NCBI RefSeq assembly: GCF_016894385.1
Contig: NZ_CP069811.1
Coordinates: 224,501 to 288,500 of the forward strand
Direction: 5' to 3'
Length of the DNA stretch: 64,000 bases
DNA from: Cupriavidus oxalaticus
Lineage (GTDB): Bacteria > Pseudomonadota > Gammaproteobacteria > Burkholderiales > Burkholderiaceae
Of the stretch, positions 42,229 through 50,899 are shown in pieces. Every line of letters begins with the position of its first letter. The stretch's first letter is position 1. The position numbers and the translations under genes were made by a program. The notes under the pieces were generated by a model. The model was not told where the DNA came from and searched no databases. It worked only from the letters and a program-made list of their open reading frames with translations.

Positions 42229-44306
42229 ACGCATTGAGCTCACTGTTGAACCTGCCTGGCCTGCGCGCGGCCGGCCAGATGAAGGCCTTCACGGGGCCGC
42301 TGCTGATCATCATGATCCTGGGGATGATGATCCTGCCGCTGCCGGCCTTCGTGCTGGACCTGCTGTTTACCTTCAATATCGCGCTGGCGATCATGGTGCT
42401 GCTGGTCAGCATGTACACGCAGAAGCCGCTGGACTTTGCCGCGTTCCCCGCGGTGCTGCTGTTTACCACGCTGCTGCGCCTGTCGCTGAACGTCGCTTCC
42501 ACCCGCGTGGTGCTGCTCGAAGGCCATACCGGCCCCGACGCCGCCGGCAAGGTGGTGGAGGCGTTCGGCCACTTCCTGGTGGGCGGCAACTTTGCGGTCG
42601 GCATCGTGGTGTTCGCGATCCTGGTGGTGATCAACTTCATGGTCATCACCAAGGGCGCGGGCCGGATCGCCGAGGTGGGCGCGCGCTTCATGCTGGACTC
42701 GATGCCCGGCAAGCAGATGTCGATCGATGCCGACCTCAACGCCGGCCTGATCGACGAAGCCGCGGCCAAGAAGCGCCGCGCCGAAGTGGCGCAGGAATCC
42801 GACTTCTACGGCGCCATGGACGGTGCCAGCAAGTTCGTGCGCGGCGACGCCGTGGCGGGCCTGATCATCATGTTCATCAACGTCGCCGCCGGCATGGTGG
42901 TGGGCATGGTGCAGCACGACCTGGATTTCGGCACCGCCGTGCACAACTACACGCTGCTGACCATCGGCGACGGCCTGGTCGCGCAGATCCCGGCGCTGGT
43001 GATCTCCACCGCGGCCGGCGTGATCGTGTCGCGCGTGGCCAATGAGCAGGATGTCGGCGAGCAGCTGACCGGGCAGCTCTTCTCCAACCCGCGCGTGCTG
43101 TACCTGACCGCCGGCATCATGGGGCTGATGGGCATCATCCCGGGCATGCCGCATTTCGCCTTCCTGCTGCTGTCCGGCGCGCTGGTCTGGATGGGCCGCT
43201 ACCTGTCGCGCAAGGCGGCGACGCAGCAGCAGGTCAGGCAGCGCGAAGAGCGCGCACCGGTGGTGGCGCAGGAATCGACCGAAGCCAGCTGGGACGATGT
43301 CTCGCTGGTCGACCCGCTCGGCATGGAAGTGGGCTATCGCCTGATCACGCTGGTCGACCGTGCGCAGGACGGCGAGCTGCTCGGCCGCATCAAGAGCATC
43401 CGCAAGAAGGTGGCGCAGGAAATCGGCTTTCTGGTGCCGGTGGTGCATATCCGCGACAACCTGGAGCTCAAGCCCAACGCCTACCGCATCACGCTCAAGG
43501 GCGTCGAGATCGGCCGCGGCGAAGCCATGCCGGGGCAGTGGATGGCGATCAACCCGGGCCAGGTCAGCGGCACGCTGCCGGGCGCGGCCACGCGCGATCC
43601 CGCCTTCGGCCTGCCGGCGGTGTGGATCGACGCGGGCATCAAGGAGCAGGCGCAGGCGTATGGCTACACCGTGGTCGATGCCAGCACCGTAGTCGCCACG
43701 CACCTGAACCACCTGATCCACATGCACGCGGCCGAGCTGCTCGGCCGCCAGGAAGTGCAGGCGCTGCTGGACCGCATCGCCAGGGATGCGCCCAAGCTGA
43801 CCGAAGACCTGGTGCCCAAGACCATCTCGCTGACGGCGCTGCAGAAGATCCTGCAGAACCTGCTCGACGAAGGCGTGGCGATCCGCGACATGCGCACCAT
43901 CCTCGACGTGGTGGCCGAGCATGCGCCCAAGATCAGCGACCCCAACGAACTGACCGCGATGGTGCGCGTGGCGATGGGCCGCGCCATCACGCAGCAGCTG
44001 TTCCCCAACAACGCCGACCTGCAGGTGATCGGCCTCGACGCCGGCCTGGAGCGGGTGCTGTCGCAGGCGCTGACCAACGGCGGCGGCATCGAGCCGGGCC
44101 TGGCCGATGCGCTGCTGCAGCAGACCCAGGGCGCGGTCACGCGCCAGGAGCAGATGGGGCTGGACCCGGTGCTGCTGGTGCCGTCGCAGCTGCGTCCGCT
44201 GATGGCGCGCTTCCTGCGCCGCACGCTGCCGCAGCTGAGGGTGCTGTCGCACGCCGAAGTGCCTGACAACCGCAATATCCGCGTCACCGCCATGATCGGC
44301 GCGTGA
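42225..44306 (+). CDS. flhA: Flagellar type III export gate protein FlhA
   Basis: 693 residues, the normal FlhA length. Eight transmembrane helices in the first half; the FHIPEP-region features TTLLRLSLNVASTRVVLLEGHTGPDAAGKVV, GAMDGASKFVRGDAVAGLIIMFIN and GDGLVAQIPALVIS are conserved. The cytoplasmic half (from about 330) binds chaperone-substrate complexes. It is the proton-driven gate of the export apparatus. The start overlaps the flhB stop; flhF follows after 34 bp containing a short tandem CAGAGCCAACGA. Confidence 0.97.
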   Translation: MNALSSLLNLPGLRAAGQMKAFTGPLLIIMILGMMILPLPAFVLDLLFTFNIALAIMVLLVSMYTQKPLDFAAFPAVLLFTTLLRLSLNVASTRVVLLEGHTGPDAAGKVVEAFGHFLVGGNFAVGIVVFAILVVINFMVITKGAGRIAEVGARFMLDSMPGKQMSIDADLNAGLIDEAAAKKRRAEVAQESDFYGAMDGASKFVRGDAVAGLIIMFINVAAGMVVGMVQHDLDFGTAVHNYTLLTIGDGLVAQIPALVISTAAGVIVSRVANEQDVGEQLTGQLFSNPRVLYLTAGIMGLMGIIPGMPHFAFLLLSGALVWMGRYLSRKAATQQQVRQREERAPVVAQESTEASWDDVSLVDPLGMEVGYRLITLVDRAQDGELLGRIKSIRKKVAQEIGFLVPVVHIRDNLELKPNAYRITLKGVEIGRGEAMPGQWMAINPGQVSGTLPGAATRDPAFGLPAVWIDAGIKEQAQAYGYTVVDASTVVATHLNHLIHMHAAELLGRQEVQALLDRIARDAPKLTEDLVPKTISLTALQKILQNLLDEGVAIRDMRTILDVVAEHAPKISDPNELTAMVRVAMGRAITQQLFPNNADLQVIGLDAGLERVLSQALTNGGGIEPGLADALLQQTQGAVTRQEQMGLDPVLLVPSQLRPLMARFLRRTLPQLRVLSHAEVPDNRNIRVTAMIGA

Positions 44307-44340
44307 GTGTCACCCGACAGAGCCAACGACAGAGCCAACG

Positions 44341-46680
44341 ATGAGCGTAGCCAAATTTGTCGCCGCCAACGGCCGTGAAGCCATGCGCCAGGTGCGCGAA
44401 GCCATGGGCCCCGATGCCGTGGTGCTGTCCAACCGCACCGTGGAGGGCGGCGTGGAGATCGTCGCCATGCGCGATGCCGACCTGGGCAGCGTATCGGCCA
44501 GTGCGCAGGCCTACGTGCCGCCAGCGCCGGCGATGGTAGTGGCGGAGACGCCTGCCATCGGCGACCTGCGCGGCGAACTGCAATCGATGCGCGCACTGCT
44601 GGAGCGCCAGCTTGCCGGCATCGGCAATGCGCCCACCGCAGCAGGCCATGGCGTTGCGGCGAGCGACCCGCTGCGCGAATCGCTGTTCGAATGGATGGTG
44701 GGCGCCGGCTTCTCCGGCCAGCTCGCGCGCACGCTGCTGGCGCGCCTGCCGCTGGGCTACGACCGTCCCGCCGCGATGACCTGGATCCGCAAGGAACTGG
44801 CCAGCAAGGTGCCGGTGCTGGGCGACGAAGACCACCTGTTCGCGCAGGGCGGCGTGCTGGCGCTGATCGGGCCCACCGGCGTGGGCAAGACCACCACCAC
44901 CGCCAAGCTGGCAGCGCGCTTCGTGCTGCGCCACGGCGCCGACAAGCTGGCGCTGCTGACCACCGACAGCTTCCGTATCGGCGCGCATGAACAGCTGCGC
45001 ATCTACGGCGACATCCTCGGCGTGCCGGTGCACGCGGTGAAAGACGCGGCCGACCTGCGCTTCGCGCTGGCGGCGATGAAGGACAAGCACCTGGTCATCA
45101 TCGACACCGTCGGCATGAGCCAGCGCGACCGCAGCCTGTCGGAACAGATCGCGATGCTGGCCGGCGTGCCGGCGCCGGTGCAGCGCGTGCTGCTGCTCAA
45201 CGGCGCCAGCCACGGCGATACGCTCAATGAAGTCGTGCATGCCTACCGCCACGATGCCGCGCCGGATGGCGGCGGTATCGACGGCTGCATCATCAGCAAG
45301 CTGGATGAAGCTACCCACCTGGGCTCCGTGCTCGACGTGGTGATCCGCCACCGCCTGCCGGTGTTCTATGCCTCCACCGGCCAGCGCGTGCCCGAGCACC
45401 TGGAACTGGCCAGCAGCACCGCGCTGGTCGAACGCGCCTTCCTGACGCCGCGCCGCGGCTCGGTCTTCGCCGATGCCGACGCCGCGCGCCGCCGCCAGGC
45501 GGTCGCGGACGAGCAGGCCGCGAAGGGCGGCGCCGACGACGTGCTGCGCTCGCTCACCGACAGCGCCGACGCGCTGGGCCAGTGCGTCGCGGAGCTCAAC
45601 AACGCGGGTCTCGGCTTCGATCTGGCGCGCTCGCTGTGGCAGCAGCGTACCGCGGGCGATACCGAGCTGCGCGCGATGGCGCAGCAGGTACGCGAAGCGG
45701 TCTGCCGCGACGTCAACCGCGCCTGCGACCAGTATGTGCTGGCGCTGGCGGCCACGCTGCCGGTCAGCGTGCCCGGACGCCGCACGCCGCAGCCGCTGCA
45801 GCACACGCTGTGGCTGGGCGACCGCGACGGCACGCCGCTGGCCGCCACCATCACCGCCGCCGGCCGCGCCGGCCAGCCGCTGGGCGAGGCCGATGCCGAG
45901 GCCGCCAACCTGCGCGCGGCCATGAGCGCTGCGCGCAAGGTGGTCAACCTGATCGACGCGATGCCCTCGGCCGCCACGCTGGCGCGCTGGCAGCAGGCCG
46001 GCGAACGCTGGCTCGCGGGCGCGCGCAAGACCGTGCGCGTGGTCAGCGCGGGCGCCGCCTGGAAGCTCGACGCGCTCGCCGATACGCTGACCTTCCACGC
46101 CGTCGGCGACGCCGTCGTGCGCGAGCGTGACGCTGTGCGCTGGCTTGCCACCGCCGACGTGCGCGTGCCCGACAGCCCCGCACGTGGCAAGGGCGCCCCT
46201 GAAGGCGGCATCGATGCCTGCCTGGCGGTGGTGCGCCTGGTCGACCGCGCCAGCGGCGAGCTGCTCGATACCCGCTATTTGCTGTGCGACCCGGCGCTGG
46301 CGCCGGACGCGGCACAGGTGGCGCGCTGGGCGCCGTGGTCGGACACGGCCGAAACGCGCCTGCGCACGCTGCGCCATGCTGCCGATCATTTCGCGCAGGA
46401 TGCCGACGCCGGCCACGCCGCCAGTGCCGCACTCGCTGCGCTGCAACTGGGCCTGTCCGTGCTGCGCCTCGAACACGCGCCAACCGCGACCGCGCCGTCA
46501 TTCCTGGCACGGCTGGCCGGCCGCACCGTGCGTGCCGGCGCCGCGGTACCGGGCACCGTGCTCAATGAAGGCATGGGCCGCATGCTGGCGCTGCTCGACG
46601 TACTGGAGAACTACCCCGGCCGCGCCGCGGCGGCACCCGCTGTCGCGGAAGCGGCCGATGTCATGGGAGCCCTGCAGTGA
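44341..46680 (+). CDS. flhF: Flagellar SRP-like GTPase FlhF with long C-terminal extension
   Basis: 779 residues, far longer than usual FlhF (roughly 400-500). N-terminal B domain (VAKFVAANGREAMRQVREAMGPDAVVLSNR), helical N domain about 115-160, then the SRP GTPase: G1 GPTGVGKTTTTAKLAARF (about 177), G2-region TTDSFRIGAHEQLRIYG, G3 DTVGMSQRD, G4 SKLDEA, and FYASTGQRVPEHLE. After about residue 385 a further ~395 residues, Ala/Arg-rich with predicted strands (HTLWLGDRDGTPLAATIT, ACLAVVRLVDRASGELLDTRYLL), have no family I recognise. FlhF places flagella, normally with FlhG, encoded next with a GTGA overlap. Confidence 0.9.
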   Translation: MSVAKFVAANGREAMRQVREAMGPDAVVLSNRTVEGGVEIVAMRDADLGSVSASAQAYVPPAPAMVVAETPAIGDLRGELQSMRALLERQLAGIGNAPTAAGHGVAASDPLRESLFEWMVGAGFSGQLARTLLARLPLGYDRPAAMTWIRKELASKVPVLGDEDHLFAQGGVLALIGPTGVGKTTTTAKLAARFVLRHGADKLALLTTDSFRIGAHEQLRIYGDILGVPVHAVKDAADLRFALAAMKDKHLVIIDTVGMSQRDRSLSEQIAMLAGVPAPVQRVLLLNGASHGDTLNEVVHAYRHDAAPDGGGIDGCIISKLDEATHLGSVLDVVIRHRLPVFYASTGQRVPEHLELASSTALVERAFLTPRRGSVFADADAARRRQAVADEQAAKGGADDVLRSLTDSADALGQCVAELNNAGLGFDLARSLWQQRTAGDTELRAMAQQVREAVCRDVNRACDQYVLALAATLPVSVPGRRTPQPLQHTLWLGDRDGTPLAATITAAGRAGQPLGEADAEAANLRAAMSAARKVVNLIDAMPSAATLARWQQAGERWLAGARKTVRVVSAGAAWKLDALADTLTFHAVGDAVVRERDAVRWLATADVRVPDSPARGKGAPEGGIDACLAVVRLVDRASGELLDTRYLLCDPALAPDAAQVARWAPWSDTAETRLRTLRHAADHFAQDADAGHAASAALAALQLGLSVLRLEHAPTATAPSFLARLAGRTVRAGAAVPGTVLNEGMGRMLALLDVLENYPGRAAAAPAVAEAADVMGALQ

Positions 46681-47486
46681 GCACGCTTGCCATGGACCAG
46701 GCAGAAAGCCTGCGGCGCATGCTGGCGCCGCGCACCACGCGCCGCATTGCCGTGATCGCCAGCGAACGCGGCGCCGGCGCCACCACGGTGGCGCTGGGCC
46801 TGGCGCACGCCCTGGCGCTGCAGGGCGAGCGCGTACTGCTGCTCGACGAAGACCCGGCCACGGCGCGCGCGACCAGGCTCGCCGGCGCGACTCCGGCCGG
46901 CACGCTCGCCGACGTGCAGGAAGGACGCCTGCCGCTGGAAGCCGCGGCGGGTGCCGGCACCGGCGGGGCGGTTTCAGTGCTGCCGGCTGGCCGCCAGCGC
47001 GCGGGGCTCGAGGTGCCCGCCGCGGCGCTGTCGGCCTTCCGCAGCGTGCTGGTCGATGCCACCACCAATGCCGACGGCGCGCTGTCGCCCTTTGCCGGCG
47101 GCGCGCACAACGTGGTGATCGTGATGCGCCCGGAACTGGCGTCGATCACCGCCGCGTATGCCTGCATCAAGCGCCTGCACCACCTGTACGCGTGGCGCCG
47201 CTTCCACCTGGTGGTCAACATGGCCGCCACCGAAGCCGCCGTACAGGCGATCCTGCGCAACCTGGCGCGTACCGCCAGCCAGTACCTGGGCGTGGAAGTG
47301 CTGTGCGCCGGCTGGCTGCCGGCAGACCCGCTGGTGGCGCGCGGCGTGCAGCTCGGCCGCTGCGTGGTCGAGGCCTTCCCGGCTGCACCCGCGACCAGCG
47401 CGCTGCGCCGCACCGCCGGCAGCATCGGCGGCTGGCCGCTGCGCACCGAGACGCCAACCCCTGCGGCAACGCCCGTGCCGGCATGA
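46677..47486 (+). CDS. flhG: FlhG/FleN-like MinD-family protein with degenerate Walker A
   Basis: 269 residues from a GTG overlapping the flhF stop (GTGA). The fold is MinD/ParA-like (IAVIASERGAGATTVALGLAHALALQGERVLLLDEDPATARA, then ITAAYACIKRLHHLYAWRRFHLVVNMAATEAAVQAILRNLARTA, QYLGVEVLCAGWLPADPLV). The deviant Walker A K-GGxGKT reads ERGAGATT, so both the signature lysine and the P-loop lysine are replaced (Glu30, Ala35). ATP-dependent dimerisation as in FleN is therefore doubtful. Position after flhF and before fliA identifies it as the FlhG of this locus, limiting flagellar number with FlhF. Confidence 0.85.
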   Translation: MSTLAMDQAESLRRMLAPRTTRRIAVIASERGAGATTVALGLAHALALQGERVLLLDEDPATARATRLAGATPAGTLADVQEGRLPLEAAAGAGTGGAVSVLPAGRQRAGLEVPAAALSAFRSVLVDATTNADGALSPFAGGAHNVVIVMRPELASITAAYACIKRLHHLYAWRRFHLVVNMAATEAAVQAILRNLARTASQYLGVEVLCAGWLPADPLVARGVQLGRCVVEAFPAAPATSALRRTAGSIGGWPLRTETPTPAATPVPA

Positions 47487-47534
47487 GCGCCGCCCGAGCC
47501 ATGCCTTACCAACGAACCAGACCCTGAGCCAGCC

Positions 47535-47554
47535 GGCGCGCCGCGTGGCGCGCC
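47535..47554. other. GC hairpin in the fliA leader
   Basis: GGCGCGCC-GCGT-GGCGCGCC, a perfect 8-bp stem 35 bp before the fliA start codon, without a T-run. It could attenuate read-through or occlude the weak fliA ribosome binding site. Confidence 0.35.
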
Positions 47555-47588
47555 CGTCCAGCAATCCAGCATTCACGAGAATTGCACC

Positions 47589-48305
47589 ATGTACACGATC
47601 GAGGGAAAGCTCGACCAGGCCGATGTGGTCAAGGCGCACGCACAGCTGGTGCGCCGCATCGCCCTGCAGCTGGCCGCCAAGCTGCCTGCCAGCGTGCAGA
47701 TCGACGACCTGATCCAGGCCGGCATGATCGGCCTGCTCGACGCCGCCAAGCGCTATGAAGACACCCACGGCGCGCGCTTCGAGACCTACGCCAGCCAGCG
47801 CATCCGCGGCGCCATGCTCGACGAGGTGCGCGCCAACGACTGGCAGTCGCGCAGCCTGCGCCAGTTCACGCGGCGCATCGAACGCACCCAGCGCTCGCTG
47901 GAGCAGAAGCTCGGACGCACGCCGCTCGATTCCGAGGTGGCCGAGGCGATGGAAATGCCGCTGGACGATTACCAGGTCCTGCTCAACGAGGTCTATGGCT
48001 GCCAGTTGCTGCATTACGAAGATTTCGAGCGCTCCGGGGAAGAGGATTTCCTCGACCGCCATCTTGGCGGCAGCGACGACGGCAATCCGCTGACGGTGCT
48101 GATGGAAAGCGGCATGCGCCAGGCGCTGATCCGCGCCATCGACCGGCTGCCCGAGCGCGAGAAGCTGGTGCTGTCGCTGTGCTATGACCAGGAGCTGAAC
48201 CTGCGGGAGATCGGGGCGGTGCTGGATGTGACCGAGTCACGGGTGTGCCAGATCCGGGGGCAGGCGATTACGCGGTTGCGGAATCAGTTGCGAGGGTTGT
48301 TGTGA
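47589..48305 (+). CDS. fliA: Flagellar sigma factor FliA (sigma-28)
   Basis: 238 residues. Region 2 (QIDDLIQAGMIGLLDAAKRYEDTHGARFETYASQRIRGAMLDEVRANDWQSRSLR), region 3 (RTPLDSEVAEAMEMPLDDYQ) and region 4 (ALIRAIDRLPEREKLVLSLCYDQELNLREIGAVLDVTESRVCQIRGQAITRLR) are complete. It recognises TAAAG/GCCGATAA promoters, two of which I see in this window (40931 and 60088), and is inhibited by FlgM (50900-51208). Last of the flhBAFG group; flhE overlaps its stop (TGATG). Confidence 0.97.
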   Translation: MYTIEGKLDQADVVKAHAQLVRRIALQLAAKLPASVQIDDLIQAGMIGLLDAAKRYEDTHGARFETYASQRIRGAMLDEVRANDWQSRSLRQFTRRIERTQRSLEQKLGRTPLDSEVAEAMEMPLDDYQVLLNEVYGCQLLHYEDFERSGEEDFLDRHLGGSDDGNPLTVLMESGMRQALIRAIDRLPEREKLVLSLCYDQELNLREIGAVLDVTESRVCQIRGQAITRLRNQLRGLL

Positions 48306-48742
48306 TGGCAGCTGGTGGCCTGCTCGCGCGCGGCGCTGTGGTCGTGCTGCTGGCTGCGTCGGCTTGTGCCTGGGCAGCGATTGAAGGCGGTACGCGGCAT
48401 GCGTGGACCGGGTCGGTCAATGGGCCGGCGTTGCATGGGCGCGGGCAGCGGGCCGTGTCGGCGCCGATCCAGCCGGTGGGGGTGTTGCCGCAGGCTGAAG
48501 GCGTGATTACGACGGTGCGGTGGCGTTACAGCTTTGCGCAGACGCCGCCGGCTGAGTTGCAGGCATATCTCTGCAATGCGCAGCGGTGTGTGATGTTGCC
48601 TCAGGCCGAGGGGCAGACGTCCGCGTTCTCCGGGGATGATGCTACCAAGGGGTTTGTGTTTGCCTTTCGGGTGCCGGGGCAGGGGAGCCTGGTGCCGGTT
48701 TTGCAGGGGCGGAGTAATGAGGTGGTTGTCGGGTTTCGGTAG
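48305..48742 (+). CDS. flhE: Flagellar protein FlhE
   Basis: 145 residues from the ATG overlapping the fliA stop. A signal peptide (ARGAVVVLLAASACAWA) precedes a periplasmic domain with the FlhE pattern: AWTGSVNGPALHGRGQ, GVITTVRWRYSF, LQAYLCNAQRCVMLPQAEG, FVFAFRVPGQGSLVPVLQGRSNEVVVGFR, very like the enterobacterial protein. FlhE guards against proton leak through the export gate. It is normally found after flhA in enterics; here it follows fliA. Confidence 0.88.
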   Translation: MAAGGLLARGAVVVLLAASACAWAAIEGGTRHAWTGSVNGPALHGRGQRAVSAPIQPVGVLPQAEGVITTVRWRYSFAQTPPAELQAYLCNAQRCVMLPQAEGQTSAFSGDDATKGFVFAFRVPGQGSLVPVLQGRSNEVVVGFR

Positions 48743-48804
48743 GCATTTGTTCTGCCTCGCGGATTGGCATCTGATCTAGGTGCCAGCAACAGGTCGCATA
48801 CCGC

Positions 48805-49671
48805 CTAAGAATGCTTGCCCAGATGGGCCTGCATCAAGGCCGGCTCCAGCACGTTCCGCAATCTCCCGACGACCTCGCGCAACGTCAGCCGGCCGAGTTC
48901 GTTCTTCCACAGGAAAGCCTCCCAAACTGCCTGACGGGATGGGTCCAATGAAAACTCGTCGGTGAGGCCGACAGGAATCTGACTGGAAACGGCCATGCCC
49001 CTTCGGGCAAATGTCGCGGAGATTGCGTCGGCAAGGAGATGGGCATCCAGTGTTTCGCGCTCAAGCAAAACCCAAAGGTCGAAATAGTCCTTCAGGCGGC
49101 TGTTAGCCATGCCAAGCAGCGCAATGGCATGGAGTTTTTCCGAAACAACCGTGTAGATTGGATAGGTCCGCAACCGTGGCGCTGGCAGATCGTGGAGCAG
49201 CACCGGATAGGTCGCCTCCACAGGCCCGGGTGTTACCGCATCCCCGAATCCGATATCGATTTGCGTCCTGCAGCGCGCATTGGCCAGTGTGCCGGTGATC
49301 AGGATGCGCGCACCGGCATAGCCCGCTTCCTTGCGAATTTCATCGGTGGTGACCGATGCCGGATCGAAAGCGATGCCGTCGTTCACCGCAATACCAGCGA
49401 TGTCGCGGAATGTCTTCGCAAGAGATTCCAGGTCACTGGCGCCAAAACCCAGCATGTCGGCGTCGCGCGTGGCACGGTGTGGCAAGTCGTACCAGAGCGT
49501 AAACAACAGTGCGCCTTTGAGAACAAAACGGTCGGCGTGTGCCGACCGGCTGAGTCGGTACAAGATGCGTTCCAGCGCGAAGCGAACCAGTACCTGATTG
49601 AAATCCACTCGCTGTGCCCTTGCAACATTCAGCAATCGTGCACGTACCGACGCCGGAAAATCTGCCTTCAT
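48805..49671 (-). CDS. abiEii: AbiEii-type nucleotidyltransferase toxin
   Basis: 288 residues. DNA-polymerase-beta-like nucleotidyltransferase of type IV toxin-antitoxin systems: VLKGALLFTLWYDLPHRATRDADML (the GG/S...RxTxDxD active site, Asp70/Asp72), QIDIGFGDAV, TYPIYTVVSEKLHAIALLG and RLKDYFDLWVLL. AbiEii-like toxins transfer nucleotides to tRNA or other targets and arrest growth, giving phage abortive infection. The start overlaps the end of abiEi (ATGA) with GGAGG upstream. It is inserted between flhE and flgN. Confidence 0.9.
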   Translation of the reverse strand: MKADFPASVRARLLNVARAQRVDFNQVLVRFALERILYRLSRSAHADRFVLKGALLFTLWYDLPHRATRDADMLGFGASDLESLAKTFRDIAGIAVNDGIAFDPASVTTDEIRKEAGYAGARILITGTLANARCRTQIDIGFGDAVTPGPVEATYPVLLHDLPAPRLRTYPIYTVVSEKLHAIALLGMANSRLKDYFDLWVLLERETLDAHLLADAISATFARRGMAVSSQIPVGLTDEFSLDPSRQAVWEAFLWKNELGRLTLREVVGRLRNVLEPALMQAHLGKHS

Positions 49672-50285
49672 CCTATTACCTCCAGATAGGGGCGCATGAT
49701 GTTGGCAACGCGGCAGAGCTTGGCATAGCGCCAGAGATCATCCGCCGAGGCCTTCTTTTGACTCCTGGCATCCCTCAAGGCTTCCAGTGCCACGTCGAGA
49801 CCTATCTTGTTGCGATGCTTGAAGCAATCTGCCACGGTTCTGGCGGCGCTATAGATGCGCACCCGGACGTTGTCGAGTTCGACCTCCTCGATGCCAGGAG
49901 AATAAGCATTCTCTGCAACCTGGATCATCTTCACGGGTGGATACTCGATCCTCGGCACATGGCTGCCGCGTGGCATGGTGATCCAGACGTGACGGGGCAG
50001 CTGGGTAGTGAGGCCGTGAAACTGCAGCGCTGAGAGCAGGCAAACGACTGCTTGCGGCACCTTCGTTGCAATGGCAGTGAGACTTTCATGTTCCGATCCT
50101 GAGCTGCCCGGCAACCGGTAAAGGCCGCGGGCTGCCTTCTCAATCAGGCCGGCGTCCACCATGCGCGTCAGCACGATCCGGGGAATGCCGATCGCGTCCA
50201 GTTCCGTCGCGCGCAGGAATACCTTGCCGGCAAACAGGCCGAGGACGCGTTGGGTCTGGGTGCTGGGCTGATCGAACGTGGTCAT
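49668..50285 (-). CDS. abiEi: AbiEi antitoxin/transcriptional repressor
   Basis: 205 residues from the ATG at 50285 (MTTFDQPSTQTQRVLGLFAGKVFLRATELDAIGIPRIVLTRMVDAGLIEKAARGLYRLPG). The longer frame to 50354 crosses the operator and is less likely. N-terminal winged helix binds the operator. The C-terminal antitoxin domain contains TKVPQAVVCLLSALQFHGLTTQLP, WITMPRGSHVPRIEYPPVKMIQVAENAYSPGIEEVELDNVRVRIYSAARTVADCFKHRNKIGLDVALEALRDA, typical of AbiEi. It represses its own operon and neutralises AbiEii. Confidence 0.88.
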   Translation of the reverse strand: MTTFDQPSTQTQRVLGLFAGKVFLRATELDAIGIPRIVLTRMVDAGLIEKAARGLYRLPGSSGSEHESLTAIATKVPQAVVCLLSALQFHGLTTQLPRHVWITMPRGSHVPRIEYPPVKMIQVAENAYSPGIEEVELDNVRVRIYSAARTVADCFKHRNKIGLDVALEALRDARSQKKASADDLWRYAKLCRVANIMRPYLEVIG

Positions 50286-50305
50286 GGTCGCAGTATGTTC
50301 CAATA

Positions 50306-50333
50306 TTTCGTCGATGTAAAACATATGACGAAA
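50306..50333. promoter_or_regulatory. Inverted-repeat operator of the abiE operon
   Basis: TTTCGTC (50306-50312) and GACGAAA (50327-50333), with an inner ATGT-AAA-ACAT pair inside. It lies 21 bp upstream of the abiEi start in an AT-rich stretch, as expected for autoregulation by AbiEi. Confidence 0.7.
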
Positions 50334-50430
50334 AAATGTAACATTTGCGTACAAGTTTTTGTGCTTGCCTGCATCTTCAGGGGGCTTGCTCTACACACCC
50401 AGCATGCATCTGCCGGGCCACACACGCAGT

Positions 50431-50892
50431 TCAGCCAGCCGCCAGGCTCACCCCGCCAACCCCAGCCGCCGCCTTCCCATCCCTCCCATACAACCCCACA
50501 TCCCCCCCACTATGCTGCCGCAGCGCCTGAATCGCCTGCTGCGTGAAATCGAGATGCGCCTTGATGACCGCGCCATTCAGCGCATTGCCATCCCGCGTCA
50601 CCCGCGCAGCAAAGATCAGCTTGCGCCAGGCCTGCGCCACGCCGGCATCGATCTCCCGGCCAAGCAACTGCCCATCCGCGCCAGCCCGCAGGCCAAGCGC
50701 CTGCATCTGCGCCTCCCGCGCCCGGACCTGCCGCGACAGCCCCTGACCCACTTCCACCTTGCGCGTCAGCAACTCGCTGAGCGCAGTGAAATCCCCGCGC
50801 TTGATGGCATCGCGCTCTTGCGCAAGAAGTTGCCCGAAAGCTTCAACACCTTCGGTTTCACGCTGCAGGGACTGGATCAGGCTTTGGCGCAT
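50431..50892 (-). CDS. flgN: Flagellar export chaperone FlgN
   Basis: 153 residues from the ATG at 50892 (MRQSLIQSLQRETEGVEAFGQLLAQERDAI). Long helices with the FlgN pattern (FTALSELLTRKVEVGQGLSRQVRAREAQMQALGL, later HLDFTQQAIQALRQHS). It escorts the hook-filament junction proteins FlgK and FlgL to the export gate. It lies seven bases after flgM in the flgA-flgM-flgN orientation. The last residues are Gly/Ala-rich. Confidence 0.88.
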   Translation of the reverse strand: MRQSLIQSLQRETEGVEAFGQLLAQERDAIKRGDFTALSELLTRKVEVGQGLSRQVRAREAQMQALGLRAGADGQLLGREIDAGVAQAWRKLIFAARVTRDGNALNGAVIKAHLDFTQQAIQALRQHSGGDVGLYGRDGKAAAGVGGVSLAAG

Positions 50893-50899
50893 GATTTCG

